Shown piece by piece: positions 25,365-34,183 of a DNA stretch of 64,000 nt; positions within the stretch are counted from its first letter, which is position 1; each line of letters starts with the position of its first letter. The stretch lies in contig CAJTJG010000011.1 of NCBI GenBank assembly GCA_910576785.1, positions 1 through 64,000 on the forward strand, written 5' to 3'. The notes under the pieces were generated by a model. It was given only the letters and a program-made list of their open reading frames with translations, ran no database searches and was not told the DNA's origin. The translations under genes and the position numbers were made by a program. This DNA comes from an uncultured Duncaniella sp. GTDB taxonomy: Bacteria; Bacteroidota; Bacteroidia; Bacteroidales; Muribaculaceae.

Positions 25365-27917
25365 TTAACCGCAGCGAGAGGTGCCGCAGGTAGTGCAGAT
25401 GAGGCAGCCTTCCTGATATACGAGGGTCTCCTGTCCGCAGTTGGGGCACTTCTGTCCGCTGGCGGGGGTGCCGGAAGGGAGATATTTCTTGAGGGCACGC
25501 TCCACACCCATCTTCCATGTGTTGATGGACTGTGAGTCGAGTTCAAGACCGTTGACAAGCTTGATCACCTGATCGATAGGCATGCCGTAGCGGAGCACTC
25601 CGGATATGAGTTTGGCATAGTTCCAGTATTCGGGATTGAACTTGTCGGAGAGTCCCTCGATGGTGGTCTTGTAGCCACGCTTGTTGATGAACTGGAAGTC
25701 ATATCGTTTGTTCCCCTTGTCGTCAACGGCCTTGATGATCTTGCCTTTGGTCACCGATTTGGGGCAGAATATGCCGTCATCGTCATCGGCCAGACCGGTG
25801 AAGATCTCGTAGGGGAGACCTCCGCGCAGACCCACGAAAGCGATCCACTTCTCCTTGTTGTTCTGGAATCTCACCACATCGGCCTCCAGCTCCATGGGGC
25901 GTACCTTTTTGGCTACCACAGGCTGGGTGGATGCGGCTTCCGATTCCTTTTTCTTCTTCTTGTCGGCACCATCGGTGGCTATGAGCACCCCCGAGCGGCA
26001 TCCGTCGCGATAGATGGTGCATCCCTTGCATCCGGCCTTCCATGCTTCGAGGTAGAGACGGTTGACTACCTCCACTGACACATCGGCGGGGAGGTTGATG
26101 GTCACTGATATGGAATGATCCACCCATTTCTGTACCGCACCCTGCATCTTTACCTTCTCGAGCCAGTCGATATCGTTGGCGGTGGCCAGATGGTAGGGAG
26201 AGCGTGCCACGAGCGCATCGATCTCCGCCTGGGTATAGTCTTCACGCACCTCGATACCGTTTATCTTCATCCACTCGATGAATTTTGGGTGGTATACGAT
26301 GAACTCCTCGAAGGCATCGCCGTTCTCGTCCACGAAGTCCACACGTACATCCACATCGTTGGCGTTCACCTTGCGGCGGCGCTTGTATACCGGCATGAAC
26401 ACAGGCTCGATACCGGAGGAGGTGCGCGTCATGAGCGAGGTGGTGCCGGTGGGGGCGATCGTGAGGCAGGCTATGTTGCGGCGTCCGTGCTTCTCCATGT
26501 CGGCTATGAGTTCGGGATCGGCCTCGCGCAGACGGCATATGAAGGGATTCTCACACTCGCGTGCGGCATCGTATACCTCGAACGCTCCGCGCTCCTCGGC
26601 CATCTCTACCGACGATCGGAAAGCGGCCAGGGCAAGGGCGCGGTGTACGCTCACTGACATATCAGTAGCTTCGGGAGTGCCGTAGCGTAGACCCAGAGCG
26701 GCCACCATGTCGCCCTCGGCTGTGGTGCCGAGACCGGTGCGGCGTCCCATGAGGGTCTTGCGGCGTATCTTCTTCCAGAGGTTGAGCTCGGTGTGTTTCA
26801 CCTCGTCGGTCTCCGGGTCGGCCTGGATCTTCTCTATTATGGTGTCGATCTTCTCCATCTCGAGGTCGATGATATCGTCCATGATCCGCTGGGCCTTGCG
26901 TATGTGGCTGGCGAAGAGATCGAAGTCGAAGTACGCCTCGGGGGTGAAGGGGTTCTTTACATAAGAATAGAGGTTGACAGCCACAAGGCGGCAGCTGTCG
27001 TAGGGACACAGAGGTATCTCGCCACATGGATTGGTCGATACCGTCTGGAAGCCCAGGTCGGCATAGCAGTCGGGTATGGACTCGCGGCGGATGGTATCCC
27101 AGAAAAGCACTCCGGGCTCGGCTGATTTCCATGCGTTGTATACTATCTTGGCCCAAAGAGCGCGAGCGTCGGTATCGACCGTTATCTGGGGATTATCGCC
27201 GTAGATTGGGAACTGCCTTACATAATTGCTCCCGCTCTCGGCGGCACGCATGAAGTCATCATCGATCTTCACCGACACGTTGGCACCGGTGATCTTGCCC
27301 TGCTCGAGCTTTGCGTCGATGAAGCGCTCGGAGTCGGGATGCTTGATGGCTACGGTGAGCATGAGCGCACCGCGGCGGCCGTCCTGGGCCACCTCGCGGG
27401 TCGAGTTGGAGTAGCGCTCCATGAACGGGACCAGGCCCGTGGATGTGAGGGCCGAGTTCTTGACGGGAGTCCCTTTCGGGCGCAGGTCGCTCAGGTCATG
27501 TCCCACGCCACCGCGCCGCTTCATGAGCTGCACCTGCTCCTCGTCGATCTTGGCAATGCCGCCGTAGGAGTCGGGGTGGCCGTCAAGACCGATCACGAAG
27601 CAATTGCTCAGCGAGCCGGTCTGGAAATTGTTGCCTATTCCGGCCATAGGGCTTCCCTGGGGGACGATGTAGCGGAAGTCGCGCAGCAGCTCCATCACTT
27701 CATCGTGGGTCATGGGATTGGGATATTTCCTCTCGATACGTGCTATCTCGGAGGCGAGGCGATGGTGCATGTCCTCGGGAGTGAGCTCATAGATATGTCC
27801 ATAGCTATCCTTGAGGGCATATTTGCTCACCCATACCCTTGCGGCGAGCTCGTCGCCGTCAAAGTATTTGACAGAGGCCTGGAAGGCTTCGTCAAAGGTA
27901 TATTTCTGTCTTTCCAT
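25365..27917 (-). CDS. nrdJ: Adenosylcobalamin-dependent ribonucleotide reductase (class II)
   Basis: This 850-residue enzyme reduces ribonucleotides using coenzyme B12 and needs no oxygen or second subunit. MERQKYTFDEAF at 27917 is taken as the start because the promoter -7 box at 27937 lies just upstream and inside the longer open frame. Core motifs: NFQTGSLSNCFVIG, NPCGEIPLCPYDSCRL and RRGALMLTVAIKHPD. A C-terminal zinc-ribbon (CPNCGQETLVYQEGC, then CTTCGTSRCG) would shuttle reducing power. The cysteines GCKGCTIYRDGCR lie near residue 640. No B12 riboswitch is visible in the short leader. Confidence 0.95.
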   Translation of the reverse strand: MERQKYTFDEAFQASVKYFDGDELAARVWVSKYALKDSYGHIYELTPEDMHHRLASEIARIERKYPNPMTHDEVMELLRDFRYIVPQGSPMAGIGNNFQTGSLSNCFVIGLDGHPDSYGGIAKIDEEQVQLMKRRGGVGHDLSDLRPKGTPVKNSALTSTGLVPFMERYSNSTREVAQDGRRGALMLTVAIKHPDSERFIDAKLEQGKITGANVSVKIDDDFMRAAESGSNYVRQFPIYGDNPQITVDTDARALWAKIVYNAWKSAEPGVLFWDTIRRESIPDCYADLGFQTVSTNPCGEIPLCPYDSCRLVAVNLYSYVKNPFTPEAYFDFDLFASHIRKAQRIMDDIIDLEMEKIDTIIEKIQADPETDEVKHTELNLWKKIRRKTLMGRRTGLGTTAEGDMVAALGLRYGTPEATDMSVSVHRALALAAFRSSVEMAEERGAFEVYDAARECENPFICRLREADPELIADMEKHGRRNIACLTIAPTGTTSLMTRTSSGIEPVFMPVYKRRRKVNANDVDVRVDFVDENGDAFEEFIVYHPKFIEWMKINGIEVREDYTQAEIDALVARSPYHLATANDIDWLEKVKMQGAVQKWVDHSISVTINLPADVSVEVVNRLYLEAWKAGCKGCTIYRDGCRSGVLIATDGADKKKKKESEAASTQPVVAKKVRPMELEADVVRFQNNKEKWIAFVGLRGGLPYEIFTGLADDDDGIFCPKSVTKGKIIKAVDDKGNKRYDFQFINKRGYKTTIEGLSDKFNPEYWNYAKLISGVLRYGMPIDQVIKLVNGLELDSQSINTWKMGVERALKKYLPSGTPASGQKCPNCGQETLVYQEGCLICTTCGTSRCG

Positions 27918-27936
27918 AATCAGATGTTCGGAGCTG

Positions 27937-27969
27937 CAAAGATAGGTCAATTAGTATGGGAGTTCCAAA
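27937..27969 (-). promoter_or_regulatory. Promoter for nrdJ
   Basis: The minus strand has TTTG (27966-27969), a 21-nt spacer and TATCTTTG (27937-27944), 19 nt before the ATG. This is a near-ideal match and fixes the start at 27917. Confidence 0.72.
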
Positions 27970-28037
27970 AAAAAACTCACGAAGTTATCAACAAATGAAA
28001 ATTTTGTATTAACTTGCAGTGTCAAAAGTTACCCGAA

Positions 28038-28790
28038 ATGAACAATAAGGATTACTTCTCAACACGCCGCAGCATACGGCGTTACGATGCCTCGCGCAAT
28101 GTGGACAGGCAGATGCTCATGGATCTGCTCGGACGTGCGGTGCATGCCCCCAATACCGGAAACATGCAGACCTACAGTGTCATCCTCACTACCGATCCGG
28201 AGGTCATCGCCTCGCTCGCCCCGGCCCATTACAATCAGCCCGCCATATCGGGTGCCAAGGCTGTGGCCACGTTCTGCCTTGACTTCAACCGCTTCAACCG
28301 TTGGTGCGCCCTCGGTGGTGCACAGCCCGGACTGGACAACCTGCAGGGATTCACATGGGGTGTGATCGACACATCCATCGTGGCCCAGCAGTTCTGCACT
28401 CTCGCAGAGATGGAGGGACTGGGGACATGCTATCTGGGCACGACTACCTATAATGCCGGTATGATAGCCGAGACGCTCGGACTGCCGCGCGAGGTCGTCC
28501 CCGTGATCACCGTCACGCTCGGATATCCGGCCGAGGATCCCTCCGTGCAGCCGCGTCTGCCGCTCGAGGCAGTAGTCCACGTGGACCGTTACAAGGATCC
28601 GTCGGACGATGATATCCGCCGGTTCTATGCCGACGAGGAAGCCCTTGAGGAGAACCGCCGCTTTGTGGCCGAGAATGGTAAGGAGAATCTTGCACAGGTG
28701 TTTGCCGAGGTGAGATATCCGCGTGAATCCAACGAGAGGTTTTCGCGCGTATACCGCGAATTTTTGAAAAATCAAGGTATAGAGCTCTGA
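28038..28790 (+). CDS. Nitroreductase-family FMN oxidoreductase
   Basis: This 250-residue protein begins with the nitroreductase signature DYFSTRRSIRRYDASRNVD and HAPNTGNMQTYSVIL, which binds the FMN phosphate. Further along are DTSIVAQQFCTLAEMEGLGTCYLGT and VITVTLGYPAE, the standard NfsA/NfsB-like core with an extra C-terminal arm. The physiological substrate is not known. The start at 28038 follows the divergent gap with nrdJ; an in-frame ATG 24 nt earlier lacks family character. A TetR regulator follows 47 nt later. Confidence 0.9.
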   Translation: MNNKDYFSTRRSIRRYDASRNVDRQMLMDLLGRAVHAPNTGNMQTYSVILTTDPEVIASLAPAHYNQPAISGAKAVATFCLDFNRFNRWCALGGAQPGLDNLQGFTWGVIDTSIVAQQFCTLAEMEGLGTCYLGTTTYNAGMIAETLGLPREVVPVITVTLGYPAEDPSVQPRLPLEAVVHVDRYKDPSDDDIRRFYADEEALEENRRFVAENGKENLAQVFAEVRYPRESNERFSRVYREFLKNQGIEL

Positions 28791-28808
28791 AAGTCGCGTA
28801 AAAATTCG

Positions 28809-28816
28809 TAACTTTG
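28809..28816 (+). promoter_or_regulatory. Promoter -7 box for the TetR gene
   Basis: TAACTTTG fits TAnnTTTG, with TCTG at 28786-28789 as a weak -33 box at 19-nt spacing. The ATG at 28838 is 22 nt downstream, so the TTG at 28814 is inside the promoter and not a start. Confidence 0.55.
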
Positions 28817-28837
28817 CGGCTCATCTATCCCTGCCGC

Positions 28838-29461
28838 ATGACCTCGATAGCTACCAAGACACGAGAGAGGCTTCTGGACGTGGCGCGCCAGCTCTTCATG
28901 AGCAATGGAGTGGAGCGCACCACCATGAACGACATCGCAACCGCTTCTGACAAGGGGCGGCGCACCATCTACACCTATTTTAAAAATAAAAAGGAGATCT
29001 ACGATGCCGTCATAGAAAGGGATGCCGAGCGCATCGTCGAGCGTCTGCGTGAGATCGTCGAGTCCGACCTTGGGGCCGAGGAGAAATTGCGCAGCTACAT
29101 CGCCGCCCGCTTCGCCATTGTGGACGAGACTCTATCGTCCACATCCGCCACAAGCCAGATCATCTCGTACATCACCCTCGACTACAAGCGCCTGGAGCGC
29201 ATACGCCGCCTTGCGGTGGAGAAGGAGCGCGAGCTCTTCGTGAGGATGATGGAGCAGGGCATGGAGCAGGAGGTGTTCGACCCCGAAGCTGCCCTGCAGC
29301 TCCCCACGCTACACCAGCTGATATTCCAGGGTGTGGACATATGCCGTCTGCGCGACACATACCATGAACTTGGCATAGACGCGCACACCGTGTGTGAGGA
29401 TGTGACAGGCTTCATTCTCGGTCGGCTCATTCGTAAGGACAAAACTGTTTCAACAACATAA
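28838..29461 (+). CDS. TetR/AcrR-family transcriptional regulator
   Basis: This 207-residue dimeric repressor has a typical N-terminal helix-turn-helix (KTRERLLDVARQLFMSNG, then TTMNDIATASDKGRRTIY and YFKNKKEIYDAV, about residues 7-55). The C-terminal half is a helical ligand-binding domain with no close known family. It is transcribed with fabG 20 nt downstream, which suggests control of fatty-acid synthesis or of the adjacent nitroreductase; both are inference. Confidence 0.92.
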   Translation: MTSIATKTRERLLDVARQLFMSNGVERTTMNDIATASDKGRRTIYTYFKNKKEIYDAVIERDAERIVERLREIVESDLGAEEKLRSYIAARFAIVDETLSSTSATSQIISYITLDYKRLERIRRLAVEKERELFVRMMEQGMEQEVFDPEAALQLPTLHQLIFQGVDICRLRDTYHELGIDAHTVCEDVTGFILGRLIRKDKTVSTT

Positions 29462-29480
29462 AATACAAAATCATCCAGAA

Positions 29481-30227
29481 ATGAAATTACTTGAAGGAAA
29501 AGTAGCCCTCATCACCGGCGCCGCCCGCGGCATCGGCAAGAGCATCGCGCTTAAATTTGCCGCCGAAGGTGCGGATATAGCATTCACCGACCTCAACCGT
29601 GACGAGAACATGGAAGCCACCGAAAAAGAGCTCGAGGCTCTCGGTGTGAAAGCTAAGGGCTATGCATCCAATGCCGCCGACTTCGCTCAGACCGAGGAGG
29701 TTGTGGCCAAGGTGAAGGAGGATTTCGGTCATATCGACATCCTTGTCAACAATGCAGGTATCACCAAGGACGGACTCATGATGCGCATGACCGAGGCCCA
29801 GTGGGACGCTGTCATCGCCGTCAACCTCAAGAGCGCGTTCAACTTCATCCACGCCGTGCTCCCCATCATGATGCGTCAGCGCAGCGGCTCTATCATCAAC
29901 ATGGCCTCCGTCGTGGGTGTGCATGGCAACGCCGGACAGTCCAACTACGCTGCCTCCAAGGCCGGCCTCATCGCACTTGCCAAGTCCATCGCCCAGGAGG
30001 TAGGCTCACGCGGCATCCGTGCCAACGCCATCGCCCCCGGTTTCATCGAGACTGCCATGACTGCCGCTCTCCCCGAGGATGTGCGCAAGGAGTGGGCTCT
30101 CAAGATACCCCTGCGCCGTGCCGGACAGGTGGAGGACATCGCCAACGTGGCCACATTCCTCGCTTCCGACATGTCAAGCTACGTCTCCGGTCAGGTGATC
30201 CAGGTGGACGGCGGTATGAACATGTGA
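29481..30227 (+). CDS. fabG: 3-oxoacyl-[acyl-carrier-protein] reductase
   Basis: This 248-residue short-chain dehydrogenase reduces 3-ketoacyl-ACP with NADPH in each round of fatty-acid elongation. The cofactor motif ITGAARGIGKSIA is at the N terminus, followed by NNAGITKDGLMMRM and the catalytic Ser/Tyr/Lys set (INMASVVGVHG and YAASKAG). The C-terminal VDGGMNM is typical of FabG. It follows the TetR gene by 20 nt and precedes DUF4290 by 45 nt. Confidence 0.95.
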   Translation: MKLLEGKVALITGAARGIGKSIALKFAAEGADIAFTDLNRDENMEATEKELEALGVKAKGYASNAADFAQTEEVVAKVKEDFGHIDILVNNAGITKDGLMMRMTEAQWDAVIAVNLKSAFNFIHAVLPIMMRQRSGSIINMASVVGVHGNAGQSNYAASKAGLIALAKSIAQEVGSRGIRANAIAPGFIETAMTAALPEDVRKEWALKIPLRRAGQVEDIANVATFLASDMSSYVSGQVIQVDGGMNM

Positions 30228-30272
30228 TTGTCCCCCCATCCCTACCATTAAAATATAACGAATACTCTCTTA

Positions 30273-30863
30273 ATGCTCACTTACAACACCAGACGTCCCC
30301 GCCTCATTCTTCCCGAATATGGCCGCGGCATCCAGAGGATGATAGACCACTGTCTTACCATCGAGGACCGCGAGGAGCGCACACGGTGTGCCTACACCAT
30401 CGTGGCCACCATGGGCAAGCTTTTCCCGAAAATCAGGGAACAGGAAAACTATAAACAGAAGCTGTGGGATCATCTGGCTATAATGAGCGGTTTCAAACTC
30501 GACATTGACTACCCCGTAGAGGTGGTCAATGCCGAGCATCTTTCCACCGCTCCCGACCGTGTGCCCTACGCAGGGCGCCATATCCGCTACCGTCATTACG
30601 GCAAGGACGTGGAACTCATGATCTCGAAAGCCCTCGAAATGCCCGAAGGCCCCGAGCGCGACGAACTCTCCCTGCTCATAGCCAACCACATGAAGAAACT
30701 CCTGCTGGCAGTATCGAAGGACGGTGTGGACGACGCCAAGATCTTCAAGGATCTTGCGGAATACTCCCACGGGATGATACGCCTTGATCCTGCGGCTGTG
30801 AGGCTTCATGACTTCAAGATCATAGCACCACCGTCCTCAGGCAAAAAGAAGAAGAAAAAATGA
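30273..30863 (+). CDS. DUF4290-domain protein
   Basis: This 196-residue protein matches the Bacteroidetes-specific DUF4290 family: it opens with YNTRRPRLILPEYGRGIQRM, then CAYTIVATMGKLFP and HLAIMSGFKLDIDYP. It has no signal peptide and is likely cytoplasmic. Its poly-Lys C terminus (GKKKKKK) may touch nucleic acid or ribosome. The stop overlaps the rimM start by 4 nt, so a link to ribosome maturation is plausible, but no function is known. Confidence 0.88.
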   Translation: MLTYNTRRPRLILPEYGRGIQRMIDHCLTIEDREERTRCAYTIVATMGKLFPKIREQENYKQKLWDHLAIMSGFKLDIDYPVEVVNAEHLSTAPDRVPYAGRHIRYRHYGKDVELMISKALEMPEGPERDELSLLIANHMKKLLLAVSKDGVDDAKIFKDLAEYSHGMIRLDPAAVRLHDFKIIAPPSSGKKKKKK

Positions 30864-31396
30864 TATCCTCCGCGGAAATAGCCGAAGCCGGACGCTTCAA
30901 CAAGCCTCACGGCATAAAGGGCGAGATCTCGGCCACGCTCGATGTGGATGTGGATCTCAGCCGTGTGAAGTGCATCATTCTTGATGTGGACGGTATCTTC
31001 GTGCCGTTATTCATCACATCCGTCCGCCCCAAGACGGCCGACACATATCTCATCACCCTTGACGGCATCGACTCCGAGCAGAAGGCCAAAGCATTCACTC
31101 TGCGCCCGTTCTGGGTACTGCTGTCCGATCTTCCCGAGGATGATGACGAGGACAGCGACGGTTTCTATGCCGCCGACCTCATAGGCTACAGGGTGTCCGA
31201 CCGTGATTTCGGCGACATAGGCACGATCGAGGACATCGATGACACCACCGTCAATGTGCTCTTTGTGGTAGCGACGCCGGCTGGCGCGGAAGTGCTCCTT
31301 CCGGTGGCCGACGAATTCATACTCTTCATCGACCCTGAGAAACGGGTCATCGGCACCGCCTATCCCGACGGCATACTTGAAACCGGGCGCCGATAG
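30860..31396 (+). CDS. rimM: Ribosome maturation factor RimM
   Basis: This 178-residue protein assists late maturation of the 30S head by binding S19. The N-terminal RimM barrel (AEAGRFNKPHGIKGEISATL) and the PRC-like second domain (YAADLIGYRVSDRDFGDIGTIEDID, then LLPVADEFILFID) are both present. Length is normal (about 170-180). It is translationally coupled to the DUF4290 gene through the ATGA overlap. Confidence 0.95.
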   Translation: MISSAEIAEAGRFNKPHGIKGEISATLDVDVDLSRVKCIILDVDGIFVPLFITSVRPKTADTYLITLDGIDSEQKAKAFTLRPFWVLLSDLPEDDDEDSDGFYAADLIGYRVSDRDFGDIGTIEDIDDTTVNVLFVVATPAGAEVLLPVADEFILFIDPEKRVIGTAYPDGILETGRR

Positions 31397-31427
31397 CCGG
31401 CATTTTCCCGTAAGAAGACGAAATGAT

Positions 31428-31733
31428 ATGAAAGAATTTGACGAAAAAGAGGCTGTGAAGGCCATGAGGGCTGCTCTCACCGAGGAGGCTTCGGCAGCAT
31501 GCAGCGATGACGAGCTTCTCAACATCATCGACATCATATGGGACTGGTATGATGACAACGGTCTGCTGGACATCGATGCCGAGGCCGACGATGAGGATGT
31601 CAATGTCGACACCCTCACCAGACATGTGCGCAAGATGCTGGCCAAGGACAAGATGTCGCCCGTGCGTCCCGAGGACGTGGAGCCTCTTGTCGCAGCCGAA
31701 CTCCAATATGAACAGTCACTCGATGATTTCTGA
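31428..31733 (+). CDS. Small acidic conserved protein
   Basis: This 101-residue protein starts MKEFDEKEAVKAMRAAL and is strongly acidic in its middle (YDDNGLLDIDAEADDEDVNVD). It looks helical and soluble, with no signal peptide. It is 31 nt behind rimM and 1 nt before the OmpA-like gene, so it is probably part of the same transcript. I do not recognise the family. It could be an adaptor for the OmpA-like protein or the ribosome. Confidence 0.7.
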   Translation: MKEFDEKEAVKAMRAALTEEASAACSDDELLNIIDIIWDWYDDNGLLDIDAEADDEDVNVDTLTRHVRKMLAKDKMSPVRPEDVEPLVAAELQYEQSLDDF

Positions 31734-31734
31734 A

Positions 31735-32370
31735 ATGAAAAGCTTTCTCCTCTCCATGGTGATGGTGCTGTCCATGGCCGCGACCCTGTCGGCCAAGGGA
31801 GGCTTCACCGATCCATACAAGAACTACGACGAGGCCATGTTCATGGACATGGATCTAAACACCAACATACTCACTCCGGCCGTCAGCCCCGACGGACGTG
31901 CCGCCGTGAAGAAATACATGAGCAATCTGGGCAGGAATCTCGGTAAGAAAGGATATGTGGTCGATCTCACCCGCGACGACGAGGTGATAGTCGTGACTGT
32001 TCCCGCCGAGGAGCTCTTCCTCCCCAACGACACTTTGCTCTCCCCCCGGGCCCCGGCGAAACTCACTCCCATCACGGCACTTTTGGCCGATCCTGAGATG
32101 TTCAAAGTGGTCTATACAGTCCATACCGACAACACCGGATCGGATCAATATATAAACTGGCTATCGCGCCAGCGCAACAATTCTGTCTACGACTGGATCA
32201 CGACCCAGGTGGCCGACGACCAGATCGTGATACCCTACGAGATGGGCGCCTCTGACCCCATCGAGCCCAACACCTCCCGCAAAGGTCGCGCGGCCAACCG
32301 CCGGGTGGAGTTTTACCTCATACCCGGACCCAAGATGATAACAATGGCCCACAAGGGCACCTTAAGATAA
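31735..32370 (+). CDS. OmpA-C-like envelope protein
   Basis: This 211-residue protein has a signal peptide (MKSFLLSMVMVLSMAATLSA) and one OmpA-C-like peptidoglycan-binding domain at about 90-205. Its motifs are KVVYTVHTDNTGSDQYINWLSRQRNNSVYDWI and the terminal RKGRAANRRVEFYLIPG, which holds the arginine contacting meso-DAP. There is no beta-barrel, so it is likely a soluble periplasmic anchor. It starts 1 nt after the small acidic gene, so the two are probably cotranslated. Confidence 0.85.
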   Translation: MKSFLLSMVMVLSMAATLSAKGGFTDPYKNYDEAMFMDMDLNTNILTPAVSPDGRAAVKKYMSNLGRNLGKKGYVVDLTRDDEVIVVTVPAEELFLPNDTLLSPRAPAKLTPITALLADPEMFKVVYTVHTDNTGSDQYINWLSRQRNNSVYDWITTQVADDQIVIPYEMGASDPIEPNTSRKGRAANRRVEFYLIPGPKMITMAHKGTLR

Positions 32371-32399
32371 AATATTACAGTACATCACATACAGCAGCA

Positions 32400-33881
32400 A
32401 TGGCTAAAGAACTGAAAGAACTCACCAAGAGAAGCGAGAACTACTCGCAGTGGTACAACGACTTAGTAGTTAAGGCTGACCTCGCCGAGCAGTCGGCGGT
32501 CAGAGGATGTATGGTCATCAAGCCCTACGGCTATGCCATATGGGAGAAGATGCAGCACGAGCTTGACCGCATGTTCAAGGAGACCGGTCACCAGAACGCA
32601 TATTTCCCGCTGCTTATACCCAAGTCGTTCCTCTCGCGCGAGGCCGACCATGTGGAGGGCTTCGCCAAGGAGTGTGCCGTGGTGACACACTATCGTCTCA
32701 AAAATGCTGAGGATGGAAGTGGTGTCGTGGTGGATCCCGCCGCACGTCTCGAGGAAGAACTCATCATACGTCCTACTTCGGAGACCATCATCTGGAACAC
32801 CTATCGCAACTGGATCCACTCCTACCGAGATCTGCCTATCCTCATCAACCAGTGGGCCAACGTGATGCGCTGGGAGATGCGTACCCGTATGTTCCTCCGC
32901 ACGGCCGAGTTCCTCTGGCAGGAAGGCCACACTGCCCACGCCACCGAGCAGGAGGCCTGGGAGGAGGCACGCCGCATGCTCGACGTATATGCCGACTTCT
33001 CCGAGAATTTCATGGCCGTACCTGTCATCAAGGGTGTCAAGAGCGCCAACGAGCGTTTTGCCGGTGCTCTCGAGACTCTGTGCATCGAGGCTATGATGCA
33101 GGATGGCAAGGCCCTTCAGGCCGGTACTTCCCACTTCCTTGGCCAGAACTTCGCTAAGGCCTTCGACGTCACCTACGTCAACAAGGACAATCAGCCCGAA
33201 TATGTATGGGCCACCTCTTGGGGAGTGTCCACACGTCTGATGGGTGCGTTGATCATGACACACTCCGACGACAACGGTCTTGTTCTCCCCCCGCATCTCG
33301 CTCCCATCCAGGTAGTCATCGTGCCCATCTACAAGAACAACGACCAGCGCGACGAGATAGCCAAGGTGGTCAATCCTATCGTCGACGAGCTCCGTCGCCT
33401 CGGCGTGAGCGTGAAGTTCGACGATGCCGACAACAAGCGTCCCGGCTTCAAGTTCGCCGACTATGAGCTCAAGGGTGTGCCCGTGCGTCTGGCCATCGGA
33501 GCACGCGACATCGAGAACGGTGTCGTCGAGGTGATGCGCCGCGACACACTCGAGAAGCATACCGCCCCCCTCGAGGGCATAGCTGCTTACTGCAAGGACC
33601 TTCTTGAGGACATTCAGCAGAATATCTACAAGAAAGCTCTCGCCCATCGTGAGTCGCTCACCCGTACCGTGGACACCTACGAGGAGTTCAAGGTGGAGAT
33701 CGAGAAGGGTGGATTCATCCTCGCCCACTGGGACGGCACTCCCGAGACCGAGGAGAAGATCAAGGAAGAGACAAAGGCTACCATCCGCTGCATACCGTTC
33801 GATGGCGACAAGACCCCCGGCGTATGTATGGTCACCGGCAAGCCTTCGGCCCAGCGGGTGATCTTCGCACGCAACTATTGA
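32400..33881 (+). CDS. proS: Proline--tRNA ligase
   Basis: This 493-residue class II synthetase is of the short archaeal/eukaryotic-like ProRS type that lacks the INS editing domain. The opening LTKRSENYSQWYNDLVVKADLAEQ and VRGCMVIKPYGYAIWEKMQ are characteristic, with motif 2 (MRWEMRTRMFLRTAEFLWQEGHT) and motif 3 (TSWGVSTRLMGALIMTHSDDNG). The C-terminal zinc-like domain ends with the VIFARNY tyrosine. It is followed 26 nt later by the HU genes. Confidence 0.97.
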   Translation: MAKELKELTKRSENYSQWYNDLVVKADLAEQSAVRGCMVIKPYGYAIWEKMQHELDRMFKETGHQNAYFPLLIPKSFLSREADHVEGFAKECAVVTHYRLKNAEDGSGVVVDPAARLEEELIIRPTSETIIWNTYRNWIHSYRDLPILINQWANVMRWEMRTRMFLRTAEFLWQEGHTAHATEQEAWEEARRMLDVYADFSENFMAVPVIKGVKSANERFAGALETLCIEAMMQDGKALQAGTSHFLGQNFAKAFDVTYVNKDNQPEYVWATSWGVSTRLMGALIMTHSDDNGLVLPPHLAPIQVVIVPIYKNNDQRDEIAKVVNPIVDELRRLGVSVKFDDADNKRPGFKFADYELKGVPVRLAIGARDIENGVVEVMRRDTLEKHTAPLEGIAAYCKDLLEDIQQNIYKKALAHRESLTRTVDTYEEFKVEIEKGGFILAHWDGTPETEEKIKEETKATIRCIPFDGDKTPGVCMVTGKPSAQRVIFARNY

Positions 33882-33907
33882 TTCATATTTTTCCGCACAC
33901 ACCTGAC

Positions 33908-34183
33908 ATGGATACAAAAACATTCAATAACCATGTGGCCCGTCAGCTCTCCATCTCCACGGCGGAGGTGGGCAGACTGACCGAGTGTCTTGGCCGCGTC
34001 ATGGCCGAGATTGGCACCGGGCTCGACTCTGTGGCCATCCCCGGGTTCGGTACATTCACCTCCGTGAAGCATGACGAGCGAGTGGTCACCGACCCTTCTA
34101 CCGGCAGCCGTACCCTCATGCCTCCGGCCATCGAGACGGGATTTATTACCAGTGTCGTACTCCGTAAAAAACTCACGAGATGA
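33908..34183 (+). CDS. HU-family DNA-binding protein (short)
   Basis: This 91-residue protein has the HU/IHF fold: N-terminal helices (FNNHVARQLSISTAEVGRLTECL) and a beta arm beginning IPGFGTFTSVKHDERVVTD, where the FGTF motif marks the family. The arm ends in an SVVLRKKL segment. It would bend or coat DNA as a dimer. It is translationally coupled (4-nt overlap) to the larger HU-fold membrane protein downstream, suggesting that the two heterodimerise; that is inference. Confidence 0.86.
   Translation: MDTKTFNNHVARQLSISTAEVGRLTECLGRVMAEIGTGLDSVAIPGFGTFTSVKHDERVVTDPSTGSRTLMPPAIETGFITSVVLRKKLTR

Noticed and set aside
27918..28037. Cobalamin riboswitch upstream of nrdJ
   Set aside because: The leader after the -7 box is only about 19 nt long and no B12-box sequence is visible.
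32463..33923. 486-codon open frame on the minus strand over proS
   Set aside because: It is the antisense shadow of proS and has no signal, domain or promoter.
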